From positions 2,356,001 to 2,420,000 of the forward strand of contig CM031563.1 in the NCBI GenBank assembly GCA_018466975.1: a stretch of 64,000 bases of DNA, read 5' to 3'. Position 1 is the stretch's first letter. Each line of letters opens with the position of its first letter. This DNA is from Sparassis latifolia (Eukaryota > Basidiomycota > Agaricomycetes > Polyporales > Sparassidaceae). Under the pieces are notes generated by a model, which was not told where the DNA came from, searched no databases, and worked only from the letters and a program-made list of their open reading frames with translations. Of this stretch, positions 12,930-24,650 are shown in pieces. The position numbers and the translations under genes are program-made.

Positions 12930-13420
12930 TTGCCGGCCCGCGCGGGTTGATGACAAGGCCGTTCTTGTCCAGCTCGACACTGCCCAGGAACGGTCCTGGG
13001 CATTCTGGGGGAGGGATTAGCGTGCCGCCGAAGATGTATTGCTGCTGGTAATTCGCGCGTACTGTTCTAGCTCCTAGTATTAAGCATCGTACGGTACCTT
13101 GAGCTCATCTGGAGGGGCAGCAGCAATGGCTGGAACGACGGCAAAAGCACAACGCAGGACCTGCAGGTCAGTAGAGGATGATTGAGAGCATCAGCGAAAA
13201 CATTCTCACAAACTTGGAGTGGGCGAGCACGGATCGCTTCCAGCCGCAGACCGCGCAGTTGCAGCTGTGCTTCTGCTCCTTCATCTTCCTCAGCACCGCC
13301 GCCTGCTCGAATTTCACCAGGTTCCGACGGTCATCCACGCCGAGCTCGAGCTAGAACTCCTTAATGCGCTCCTGTTCCTCGCTCATGCTCGTGCTCTATA
13401 TCTCTTGTTTTTCGCCTCCT
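12930..13420 (-). pseudogene. NST1: NST1-like stress-response protein fragment, broken
   Basis: Minus-strand reading shows the conserved core of fungal Nst1 proteins: [39 protein letters not shown], then after a probable intron an ELEQY piece and GGTLIPPPECPGPF followed by GSVELDKNG. In intact relatives these are one continuous block. Here two conserved Trp codons are TAG (13396-13398 and 13351-13353). Two more stops interrupt the YDAYYEELEQY region, and a frameshift follows it. CGRKR reads CGWKR. Only the central block is present; the long charged C-terminal part is absent. The fragment runs straight into the NDR-kinase pseudogene on the same strand. Nst1 is known in yeast as a salt-tolerance factor. 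I infer no function for this remnant. Confidence 0.82.
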
Positions 13421-13685
13421 GGGGGGATGCCCACCCACGCCCGTCGCTGGCGGACGGAGCTTGTGGGGCGTAGAGGCATTGGATGATGGAGATGATGGCT
13501 AGCGATGGGCGTGATTGTGCTGGTACGCATGGTCGGAGATGGTGGCTTTCGAGGCCGCGCGACAGCTGGAAGGGGGTGGGTTGAGCGAGGGTGCGGTATA
13601 GGACATGGGCTGCTTGCCCGCTGCACAAGAGCTCAGGGCAGGATTTGCAGCGGTCGCAGGTCGCACGGCAGGTATAAGGCCTAAC

Positions 13686-13990
13686 CTGGAAGTCTGCGAG
13701 ATGCACATGCATCATCAGTGAGGGAGGAGATACCGGAGTATGCTTGAGGCAGTATCGCAGTGCGAGGATCATGGCAGTGGTCTCGCTGCAACTGGCCGAC
13801 CAGCATGGAAACATCATGGTGGAAGATGGGTGTCTTGCGGTCGACAAAGTCCAATGCGAGCTCGACGCTAACAGAGACATCCGTGAGCATCTCAAAGATC
13901 GCGTGCACTGCAAACGCGGAGTGGTAACTCATGCCGCATGCACAGAACACGATGTGCCGCCTGCGGCAGTTTCAGCGGTGTTCATCCACT
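13686..13990 (-). pseudogene. GFA1: Glucosamine-6-phosphate synthase (GFA1) SIS-domain fragment
   Basis: The minus strand reads CRRRHIVFCACGMSYHSAF, then IFEMLTDVSVSVELALDF, DRKTPIFHHDV and, one frame over, SETTAMILALRYCLK. This is the start of the isomerase (SIS) half of glutamine:fructose-6-phosphate amidotransferase, the enzyme that begins chitin-precursor synthesis. The usual SQSGE phosphate-binding loop contains an indel, so the reading frame breaks exactly there. The exon ends at a plausible GT donor (13685/13686). Neither the N-terminal glutaminase nor the rest of the isomerase is visible nearby, so this is a fragment. It lies upstream of the NST1 fragment on the same strand. Confidence 0.8.
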
Positions 13991-13999
13991 GGCAAATTT

Positions 14000-16900
14000 T
14001 CAGCAGCGACTTGGAGGAATCAGATATGGGCTCACCTCTAGGAGGGTTTGACGTGCTTGAATATGTACCAATGAACTCGCAGCAGCGGACTCGATGTATG
14101 ACTGTATGTCTGAGAATGATCAGTAAGGGAGGGCTCATTTAATTCCCGCATGAGCTGCGCCTCATACTCCTGATCCTTCCGCCGTTCCGCCAGCGTGCGT
14201 CCGCAGGTCTTCTAGTGGTTGGAGGCCCTTGGAGTTGACAGACTTGTGATAGAATCGGCATCTCTCGTATGATGACATCAACGCGTCAAGAATTGGACAT
14301 CTGTCGAGCTATTAGTTGGGGGACAATCCTAGAATATTAGGGGACTTACCGATTGGCCAGAATACGACGGCAGACGAATGTACGTACAGTCAAGATAGAC
14401 GACATACAGCGCATGGGCGTCGACACTGAACGACTTGGTTACTATCGGCTTCTAACTGGGCCTGTAGCATTGTGACTGCATGTATGTGACGGTATTGTGA
14501 CGGTGTCGGCACGAACGGCCCGTTGTAAGGGAGGTCAGAAATTTCCGACAGTCCGTCGAATTGCTAGACGGTCCTCAGCCGCGCAAAGGAACAAACTTTA
14601 CTATATCAGCCCGGCCCTCCCCCTCTCATAGTCTGCCTTTGGCAGACTATTTCTTCCGCTAACTAGAGGCTGTAGTACGCGTTGCCATTGCCGACGGTGC
14701 CGACGACGTAGATAAACTTCAAACTGTAGAGGTGCGTCTCCTTTGACCATTCCTCTCGTTGAGTCGCCACGCTCTCATTCGAGTACTCCTCTGACCACTG
14801 TTTTACAGTGGACACCGCTGACCCAGCAGCGCCCGTTCTAGGAGAGCGCTGAGCGCTACTGAAGGTCGGCTTTCGCCGAAGTTCGGCCAAAGAGAGAGCG
14901 AACTTGAACTTATAACCTTCTTCGTACTGTTGTCTCGAGATGCGCCAGCTAGCTGTGAAGCCGGACGTGTCTTTGGTTTGCGCGCGTAGCATCCTGGCCA
15001 ATTGCCGAGGAATGTGATGCCGACTCCTTCGACGGCGCATCGCGTGCGTAACGCTGCTGTAAACTCATGCAACAACTTCAACACATTGCCTTCCTGCGAC
15101 CTCGAGGCCTGAACTCCTGCGCACATTGAGACGCCATGCGATTTACCATCTCCGGTCTCGGTCCTATAGCCAGTCGGTGTGTGCCCTTCATCAATTCTCG
15201 ACGACGCGACTACACAATGTGCCATCTCATCGTTTGGCCAACAGGGTTTAGCAGATCCTCGCTCAAGTACCTTAAGAACCTTGGAGTGTGTGACAATTTC
15301 GAGAATTTGTTGTTCGAAGTGGTGTTGTGGATTGTGGATCATTACGCAGTGAGTCAATTTTGGGCTCGTCAATACATACTGACTGATTCATCAGTGTAAT
15401 CCATCTCCATGCGATGTGGATGCTTTGTGGCAACGCATTAGTGTTTATATCTCACCTATGCTGCCATCCTCCTCACTATGTTTCAAATTTGAGCGTCGGG
15501 ACTGTGGAGCGCTAGAGATCGCGTTAGGCGCTGACTTGTACTTGATGTTTGAGGCTCAGGTGCGTCTTTCTTCATTTCTGACTCATTCTTGTTAACTCCG
15601 GTTTATTGATTGTTTCAGGTGTGCTACATGCTCGGACTGCGAGGTTCATCAAGTCGGCATCAGGATTTTCGACGCCGTGTGGATCGTCGACGAGGGCGCG
15701 ATATGACACCGAGACTCAAAGCGAACGAGCATGGACGAAATGGATCTAATGTTCGTAAACATCCTCTGTCGGTCTGCGTGCGGGAGTTCTATGTCATCGA
15801 ACTGCAGTGCTTCTTGCCAGTCCGTTTTGGCCACCACTTAGCGAAGAGGGATTCTTCATCGACCCGGAGAAGGGGCAGCATACCAAGAGACACAGCCACT
15901 TTCATCGATCGGCTAACCAGAGGCTCTCGCAGACGAGCTAGGCCTTGTGGAATCGTCTCTGGATGGCTCTGTTCTTGTCGAACAAGAGACTGTTCCTGTT
16001 TTCCAGATTGCAAAGTTCGCTACCAGATTGACCGAAAGAAGTCCTTCCTCCACTTTCCCTGCCTATCCTCGTCTCCCCCGCTACAATAGAGATTGCGATT
16101 CACGTTGAACCTGAACAAGTTTGATGTGTCACTTCAGACAGACGAGGAAGCCTCCCCGATTCTCGTGGACATGGGCAGGCGGCGTTAAGTGGGCATGTCC
16201 GGGAAGGTATACGCGTCGAGCGATATCACCACTGGACCCGAGTTTGAGCAGTTACTGCCCATGTTGGCCCAGGCTCAAGCGCGGACTTCTACGGTGGATG
16301 TCATCGGTTGACACAGACAGTTCCGAACCAGCATCAGTGCTAATCGTCGAGGTCGTCGAGGTCGATATGGAAACTAAGACGCCGCTGACTACATCTGTGG
16401 AAATGGAAGTTCAGACTTCCGTGTTGATTGCAGGGATCGAGGTGCGGATTGATAATCCTCAACCTATCGAAGAGCGCTTGTCTTTCGGCGGACACCAGTG
16501 GCGACACCACTGTCGTCATGCACATGGGCAGACTCATACAGCCCTGCATCCTGTCGCATGCACACCACGCTCATGGCGCGTGGACCGCATGGAAAGCTCC
16601 GCGGTCGCCTTCTTTTATGGTGCGCGTTCTTTTCTTCTTCTGTACATGCCCGATATATTGACATTTTTCACTGGTACAGGTCGCGGCATGGCATCGGTGT
16701 GCTCCTTTACATGGTGTTCATCATCAACTTTGTCAACAAATCTGACGTGGGTTCGACGTGTGATGCTGCGAGGCACAATGGAAGTGAGCGCGTACACAAG
16801 CGCACGTAAACGTACTTTCCCTTCCTCCCAGAAGTCCGCTGTGCAGGTCGGAGCTCTCGACTGGCTCGGCATGTCCTATTCCCCTTCCAACCACTACGAT

Positions 16901-18950
16901 GAAAGTCTCAAAACCTATCGCATTCTATGAACGCCTCTAGTTCTCGAGTCTGGGAGTGCAGCCTACTGGTTCCGAGTATGTTCACCTGTTGGCGAGGCGT
17001 CACTTGAGATCATGTTACTGTTCGTCCGCAGACGCTCGCGCTCGAATCTGACGATTATATTGATTACATTCGTGTACGAGAGAAAGCCGGCGAACAAAAC
17101 CAGGTTATCATGGTCGACGTCAGACACTCTAGCGGGTCGGACACGGATCTTCGGATTCCAAGCAGAACTCAAAGTTCCACGTGAACAACAAGGACGCCGT
17201 CTTCTGGACTGACCGGACGACTTGCATGGTCGCAGATACAGCACTGGTCCATCGCGGGACACGACGTCAACCCCGCAGAAGGTCTTCGCCCGTCATTTGA
17301 CTCTCGTCGGCGCGCAGATTATGCACCATTACGCATAGGCAGACGAGAAATGGTTCCGGTTAGTTGGCATATCTGGAAACACGAGAAAGCCTTCAAAATT
17401 TACGGTGAAAGGCTGGGTACAGCTATTCAGCGGAGAGCGCGGGGTCATCCAGCAGTTGCCTTTCAGTGAGGCGGGTGCGGACGGAGGGCGTGCAGCGCCG
17501 CTTCGACTTACATGAGTAGCCTTCGCCGATGCCTGGTTCTTTTGGCCGTCTCCTGGCTTTGAGCGTGATGACGACCGTGTACCGAGAGGTAATGCACAGC
17601 GCCACGGAATCCTCGCGACTCTGCAGAACCGGTCACTGCCGCCATCACCGCCACATGGTGCAAAGGCTCCCACGTGTCGAAGGTCAACATAGGATATCGC
17701 TCTTGTTTCACCAGCTGGAATCTCGCTGTGCCATGCTATGCCGCCTCCAGCGGGACGTTCTCCCACTGAAGTCCTCTCCTTCCTTCTCTCGATCGTCGAG
17801 ACCGCAAACCCCACACGATCAGGTCGCGTTCAGCTTCTTCTGGACGCATTGAAGTAGCACTTTTGCTCTGTGCGAAACCCTCCATAATGGTACTCGCCTC
17901 ACATGTTTCCCGACTCGCAATCCCGCCATTGGAGAAAGGGCCGTCGTATGGCACGGAAGGCCGCCAATGATCTGGGGCACAGTTCCTATGCGCAACAAAA
18001 CCCACGCCTATATATGGTGGCCTTGGAGGACAACGCTTGGCAACGACTGACGACAATTCCTGGCAAGCATCTGGGGTTCCTCTCGGTGAACACGGCTCAG
18101 GCAGGCAGTGGCCATCTCGCACGCAAGAGCCGCCTCGCCGCCGATAGATCGCAACTTGCTTGACATATCTCGCCACGATGTCTCTCTTACCTCGATGACG
18201 GGAGGTTGTGCCTCATTTTTAATGGTTGTTAAATCGCATTACTACATCCGCATCTCCGCACCGGCCCGTAACGAGACTTTAAGAGACTTTAGGCTGCATT
18301 CTTACCTTTTCCGAACTCAAAATGTTCGAGAAAACCACTCTATTCGCCTGCTTAACATATCTGAACGACCGCTACGATTTGCGCTGTCGCCACGAGTGTC
18401 ACGTCACCACCGCCCTCACCCTCCAAACGCCGGGACTAGGCCTCCATCGCCCTCTGCTGAACCTCTACGCTCGGTTGACGGACGAATCTTCCTTGCCAGC
18501 TGCGAGTTGATCATTCACAATGTTATAGTTCGCGACTCTTGGAACCCGGTTGACGAGCCCGTGAGGCCATAGCCGCATCGCAAAGCGCCAAACTGACACT
18601 GGCTGAGTTCATGGCCGAGGCTGTACAATCTCGTGAACCTAAAGGACAGGTTTGTCTACATCAGGCCCACGAAAGAGTTTTCTGCGCTGGACACGAAACC
18701 GCGCCCTGACTTATTATGGGTGGGCAGAACCACTGCATGTTGTCACTGTGGACTGGGTAGATCTGGGGGAGGATAAGCGGCTGTAGGTGCAAATAGCCGG
18801 GCTGCCGTCCTCTGGTGGATTCAAGCTTACGGGTCATTATTCGCATTCAGGCAGTTGCAGATTGTTGCCATTATACCTTCGACACTCACTGGAGCCCGAC
18901 ATTTTCTCTCTAAAAATACATCTCTGTCCGATCCCTCTGAATTATCCTCT
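14000..18950. other. Unrecognised decayed genic DNA
   Basis: No family is identifiable. Several stretches look like former coding sequence with intron signals. On the plus strand, about 15136-15350 and 15408-15558 splice in phase (GTGAGT to CAG, then GTGCGT). They read as a plausible but unknown protein (for example ALWQRISVYISPML). Around 17342-17500 an open plus-strand piece reads EKWFRLVGISGNTRKPSKF. Long overlapping frames on both strands between 15.6 and 18.2 kb reflect GC-rich sequence and few stops, not proven genes. I do not call any of them as a CDS. Confidence 0.4.
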
Positions 18951-18984
18951 ACAACTTTGACTTCTCCGAACCATTCAGCCTACG

Positions 18985-19660
18985 TGGGCATTCGAAATCA
19001 GTATCGCCGGAATAGGCCTTTACGACCCTACCATCACTCAGCATCTCGAGAAGTGGCTGGCGCATAGCTTCGTGGATAACATTGGAGAGTCACAGTTCTA
19101 TGCAAGTCGTGTGGAGGACGACGCATTCCTAGCCGTCATGACAGGCTGGCACAGCACGGACAGGGTACTCCTCGACGGAGAGACCTTGATGAAGGACTTC
19201 TCAAAGCTTGCTCCTCCGCGACTTCTCTCCGAGGTCAACACGAACGGATGCTTCTATGAGAATGTGAAGAATTCTCTGAAAGTTGCATCTGACGCAATCG
19301 GTGGGAAACTCACGGCGCCGAGACGTACTGTGGACGATCTACAGCGTGAAATTCGCACGAATCGGGCTGAAGCTCTCTGCGGTGACGAACAGTATGCATG
19401 GTCGCCTTGCACACACAGGTGCAAAATCAGGGTTACGCCATGCTCGCTCAAAGCAACCTCTCGAGTGCATTGGAGACAAAGATGGGTCGGTCCTTGACCT
19501 TTGTCTCGGCCGACTGAATTTGTCTCGGCATGAGGACAAAGCTCGAAGAGAAGTTACACAATCTTGAGCCGAAGCAGAAGGAGATGGATTCACAGTCCAC
19601 AGCCCTAGGTGACATGATACCCGAGATCATCGGTAACACCGCAGCCACTATTCTCTCTCC
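18985..19660 (+). pseudogene. Unidentified coding remnant with coiled-coil-like end
   Basis: From about 18985 a frame reads AFEISIAGIGLYDPTITQ, HLEKWLAHSF, GESQFYASRVEDDAFLAV and onward to about 19415. Its composition is convincing for protein but matches nothing I recognise. At about 19420 the sensible reading moves to another frame (YAMLAQSNLSSALETKMG), meets a TAG, and resumes as KLEEKLHNLEPKQKEMDSQ. That last part is a charged, helix-like segment. The frame change and internal stop point to a decayed gene. An unmodelled intron around 19415 is the alternative. Confidence 0.4.
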
Positions 19661-20294
19661 CCAACCTCAGTCTGCTAACTCTGCGCTCTGCCTGTAATGT
19701 ATCCTCGGCCACGCCTCCCACACCTAGCCCCACACGAATGACACTCTACCTTCTCACGCCGGCTCACAAGGGAAGCGCGATGACCCTCCGACAGTATCGA
19801 TGCCACCTGCGACACCTGTCAAGCGTCTACAACCAGCAATCCTGGTGTCTAAGCAAGTGTCAGGACTTAAGCGAGGGCGTCCAGCCATAGTGAGCGTCTG
19901 GAAACGACATCACAACAGCCGTCGGAAGAGGATGAAGAAATGCAGATGCCAGCGAGGAGCCGCTTAGGAAGGTACGCACCGCGCCTTCGATCTTGTCGTC
20001 TTTTCCTCATGCGGCTCCTGACGACCCAGATGATCCTGCACAGTGACCGCTTGAACATAGCTGGAGATGCCACTGTGAGTCGCGATGGGGAGTCGGGAAT
20101 TTCTCCCAGTTGGTTGCTTTGTTGAAGACAAATCAAGAATCTCGATGTGTGCCGTGTGTAGGGCATGTAGAGTCAGTGACCTCATGAATTCGAATCAAGT
20201 GTACGAACGTGAACTTCGAGGCGCCGAGAATTGTGGAGTTCAGCGGTATATTACACTGATATCTAAGGTAGTGCTCCTGCTGATCGCGCAAATA

Positions 20295-21372
20295 GATATC
20301 CAACTGAATGTCAAGGGTATGAAGAACCTCTACGAATAGTTCAAGGACTACGAGCGGTGGAGAGGCTAGATGGCGAGAACAAGTATCAAGCCGAGGGTTA
20401 CGGTTTACAGGACGCCAAAAAAGGGCATAATGCTTGAACCTTTCCCTCCCGTTCTTCACCTTCAACTAAAGCGGGTTGAGTATGACATCCAACGCAATGC
20501 CATGGTGAAGGTATGAGCATAATCCCTTCGTGTTCCATTATCGCTGAGATGTCCCATTTCTCAGGTCAATGACCGCCACGAGTTTCCATTCGAGATTGAT
20601 CTCGACGAGTTCTTGGACGAGACAGCGGACAGATCGCAACCATGGGTCTACAAACTGCGTGCAGTCCTCGTACACTCTGGAGACCTCCACGGTGGTCATT
20701 ACTTCGCCCTCATCAAACCCGGTCGCGAAACACGATGGCTCAAATTCGACAACGATCGTGTAACTCTTGTCACCGCTCGCGAAGTTCTGGAGGAGAATTA
20801 TGAAGTGCTTAATAATGGTCTGGTTCCACCTAGGTAGCGTAATCAAGGGCGGGCCATGAAGCGGTTCATGAATGCATGTATGTTGGTGTACATTCGCGAG
20901 TCAGCCATAGACGAAGTTTTAGCTCCTTTCAAAGAAGCAGATACTCCTCATCTGAGTGAGTGGGGTACCCCTGTCATTGAATTCAACTGAGTGTCTTCTT
21001 GGCATCTAGAGAGGCGGTTAGACCAGGAACGATTTCACATTGAGGCCAAGGAGAGGGAAAGGGAGGAACAGCATCTCTAACTCACTGCGAAGGTAACAAG
21101 GAGACGAACATACCCTATCCTTAATGCTAATTGACAATCTGTTTGCAGGCCATCACAAATGATACGTTCTCGACATGAAGGGTTCTGACTTGGTGACATT
21201 CGACGAGAGGAATTGGCCCGCATCGGAATTGCCGACATTCTGTGTCCTCAAGAACGAACTTACAGCACGTTTGATAGCGCAGCACTTTAACTATCCAGAG
21301 AGTCAGATCGTCTGCGGGTGCTGGTCAACTGACAGAACAAGACTGTTAGGCCACATACCAGAGAATGAACTA
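20295..21372 (+). pseudogene. UBP15: USP7/Ubp15-type ubiquitin-specific protease pseudogene
   Basis: The plus strand carries the second half of a USP7-type deubiquitinase: DIQLNVKGMKNLYE, DGENKYQAEGYGLQD, PPVLHLQLKR, HEFPFEIDLDEFLDE and VHSGDLHGGHYFALIKP (the histidine box). VLEENYEVLNNG, MLVYIRES, EREREEQHL, FDERNWPASELPTF and IAQHFNYPESQI follow. Introns at about 20514-20564, 20957-21008 and 21094-21148 sit at sensible points. It is dead: TAG follows NLYE, a frameshift follows FKDY, TAG replaces a codon after VPPR, TAA replaces a Tyr in EQHLYLTAK, and indels occur near 21167. The catalytic Cys box expected upstream is not found. USP7-type enzymes remove ubiquitin from nuclear and membrane-traffic substrates; this remnant should not. 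Confidence 0.88.
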
Positions 21373-24300
21373 GCTCTTAGTGCGCATTTTCACGGTGTTT
21401 TGTTCGCCAGTATCGCTGACGCTCGCCATAGGCTCTGTCGCGCAGGAAACTGTCCTGTTCTTGTAGAACGTCGGCCGGAATGATTTGAGTTAATTCCTAA
21501 TCAATCACTTCTCTGAGATTGAATGTTTCGCACCCACCGAACCGCCGGACGGCCCATGAAGTGCGAGGTATGTAGTGTTACTCCTTGACATTTCATCAAT
21601 TGCTTTCGACCGAACAAAATGTCCTCAAGGATCGTAAGACTGGTGATCAGGAAAATCTCATTCTAATCACTGTCTTTGCCGCGAGACCACGGAGAACTGG
21701 AGCTCAACGTAAGCCCGAGAAATGTCTTTGCCAAGTGGAATGAACAGGATTAGTTACCTGCGACAGATTCCACCACGGTTTCCGGAGTTCTTTATGCATT
21801 TCCAACGCTGAGTTATACGAGGGTGCGTGTGTGTGTGCTTGGCCATAGACTTCCTCAGTAACCGTGTAAAGATAGATGTAGGCCTCTCTATATTTTTGCG
21901 ACCATTCTTTTCCAGGTAATCTACCTGCACAGGTCTAAAATGCGGGTATATTAGCAAAGGTTGTTCATCCTAGCTCCACTTCTTTTGCATGAGCTTGTCA
22001 GGCGTATCGAATGTCCCGATACATTTCGGACAGCAGGTGTGTGCGCTTAACATATCTGCTCTCAGAAATAATGCTGGACTTCGAACTTTTCTGAAGGGAG
22101 GGATCTCCTCGCAGCGATGATCAGAATTCCCACGTATTCCAGATATGTTGGATGTGTTGCACGAGACGCGAGACGCCGCGGTTATCATGCCTTGTATGTT
22201 ATCCAGCAGCCTGACGATACTGGGTTGTCTTTATTTCTGCCCGGGGAGCAGGTCAAGTTCGTTGATGCTTCTCGCCCTTTTCTAGGTCAGCTATCGTACC
22301 GGTACCGATGCGATAAAGATGTAATCTCATCACCTCCCCGGATACACCACCGTGTCTTTTAATCTGATGGATCTCATGCTTGGGTACGGAGGAGACTCGT
22401 CGTCGGATGCAGTTCTCTGCGAGCGGTCGCTAGTATCGACGATGCACGTTTCCGGCTATTACTGTTGGGGTATCTTCCGGCAGACGGTATGCTCTGTGAC
22501 TTTGAGACCACCTCTCTCGTTAAGCTCGAGTAGGGTAGGTTCTCAGAAACCTTTCATACGTGCATGTCAATGCTTCACCTCTCAAAACACTCCTGAATGA
22601 CTGCAATCAGCTAGATTTGTCGGTTTTCCTTCAGCTAAAGCAATTGCTTGTTCGAGAGTGGAAGAGAGTCAGACTATCACCACCAGGCCGCTTTCGTGAT
22701 ATGAGCGCCATTTTGAGCACGGCACATGTCTCGTCGGGATCGCAGTCGGGCGGTGTGGAATGCATTGCAGAGCAAAGATTATCACTGGGAATATAGCGAC
22801 CTCGCGTGCGGAGATAACTATTGATGGCTATCGCAAGAATGAGCCTTTAGTGAAGCCTCAGATTAATATAGGAGTCTGCTTGATACGAAGTACATGAATG
22901 TGAACGCAGCAGAGGGACTGACGACGTATTATGCCCTGCATCTGTGGACAGTGGAGTGTACAACGCGATGTATGGACTAGCATCTATGCAGTTCGGTCAA
23001 GGCATTGCGGATGCTTCATATGCATGTGCATTCCTGCATCGGACATAAAAGGATGACGTCCAACCACTGCGTCCTTCTGTGTGTGTGTGCGTGTATTGAC
23101 AGCATCCATCTTCTGTCGGCGGCCATGCAATATTTCCTCGAAAATCGGTCCTGCGAAGACTTAAGATGCTCGCAAACCTGCGCATGTGTAGCCAGTACGG
23201 AAGTTAGAAAAATGGAAGTCAGTGTTGACTGAGAGCATATTAATAAATATAAAGACGTATGTAGTGCCTAAATTAATAGTCCGCCCTGCCATTTTTGAGT
23301 TTTTGAAATCCCATGGTCGCTCATTGTAGGATCACGAATGCACCGTGGAAATCCTGAAGGCTCTGGAGCGGACGCACTTCCTTGAGGAAACCACTTCGAT
23401 CTCGACGCAAACTCTGACAGCAGAAAAACTTTGCGCGACCTGTTGAGTATGAGTAGGCTGCTCCGTATAAAAACTTCAGCCAGACTGACGTAGTTGTCGA
23501 ACGTATTCAGCATAAGGTAGAGTGCACGTTGAGAGACTATCTTCTCGAAAACAGACCGAATCATCCCCCGGAATGGCCCCTTCCAGTTCCTGCTGAATAA
23601 ATAGGGAACTCCGTTGATTCGAAGTGAATTGTATGACATGTCCCGATATTTTCTGCATCGTTTAATTTTCGTCTGATACATTGTTGTATCTAAAAACAAC
23701 GCATTTGCAGTTTCCACGACTTGACCGGCTTGTCCAGCGTGGTAGAAGTCAGTTACCTCAATAAGCCACAGCGCACAGCTTCACCGCTGATTCTCCCACT
23801 GTAATCCAATTGTGTAGCAGGTAGATCAATACATGCCCTGCATGCCGGAAGATGTTACTTGATGGTCGATAAACGCATTCTGCGAAATAGTGTCCATTGT
23901 TACAGGGTACCCTTGTAATGGTAGAAGATCTGGTTGTGCAGTGGAATTAAGTAAACTGCATGCAGAAAGATGATAGCAGCGTGGCTTGCGAGACTAATTA
24001 AACATCTAGGATACGAACTACTTAATACCTGGTTCGATCGGTGCTGCCAGCGCTTATGGTCACGCCCTGATTTCTATGGGCGTCAACCACTGCAGATTCC
24101 GGACTTCTAATGTTGTAAGCTCTTCTGCGCGGCAACAGGTAACACAGAAGTCTACAACGGCGATATTGACGGCAGGATTCTCCCTCGGTCGAGCAAGCAA
24201 CTACCAGTAGCCGAGAGCAGCCCGGGTCCAGGACACTCTTTGGTGGCAGTCTATAGTCACTATCGAACTGCTCGTCGCTGTCGCTAACGTTGCATGCACA

Positions 24301-24650
24301 GTATGCCGCTGCGCCAGCCCGGTACGTGTGTATGGACACAAGCGCGCTTTCGGTTGTTAATCCTGCTAGTAATAACTTACGTTACAGCATTTATTATACC
24401 CTCAATTCTTACTCGCAAGGACAAGGACGTCAGGAATTCCCCAACAAGCCTCCCATTCTCGTTGTGGCTATATCACACTCAGTTTTTTGCCTCTCTATTC
24501 CGTGCTGTCCGGCGTGCTTCCATTATATTCGACGTGTCTGAGCTTGCTACTCTCTGCTAGCAGCCTGACATCTCGACATCGGAAAAATCACCTTTCTGGA
24601 CGCGTCTAACATATAGGACAAGTCTGATTATCTGTACAAGACATCTCACT
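21373..24650. other. No recognisable gene
   Basis: I see no family match on either strand. Small GT-rich runs occur near 21823-21838 and 23080-23096. A 149-codon minus-strand open frame (23268-23717) starts at GTG, lacks an upstream ATG and has no known motif, so I leave it uncalled. A plus-strand open stretch near 22117-22360 is likewise unassigned. The segment probably continues the decayed zone around the USP7 remnant. Confidence 0.4.

Noticed and set aside
13744..14142. 132-codon plus-strand ORF opposite the GFA1 fragment
   Set aside because: It is antisense to recognisable GFA1 text; the sense strand explains the openness.
16121..16930. 269-codon plus-strand open frame
   Set aside because: It overlaps equally long frames on both strands, uses no conserved motif, and composition suggests few stops in GC-rich DNA instead of a gene.
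23268..23717. 149-codon minus-strand open frame
   Set aside because: It starts only at GTG with no ATG, splice or family support.
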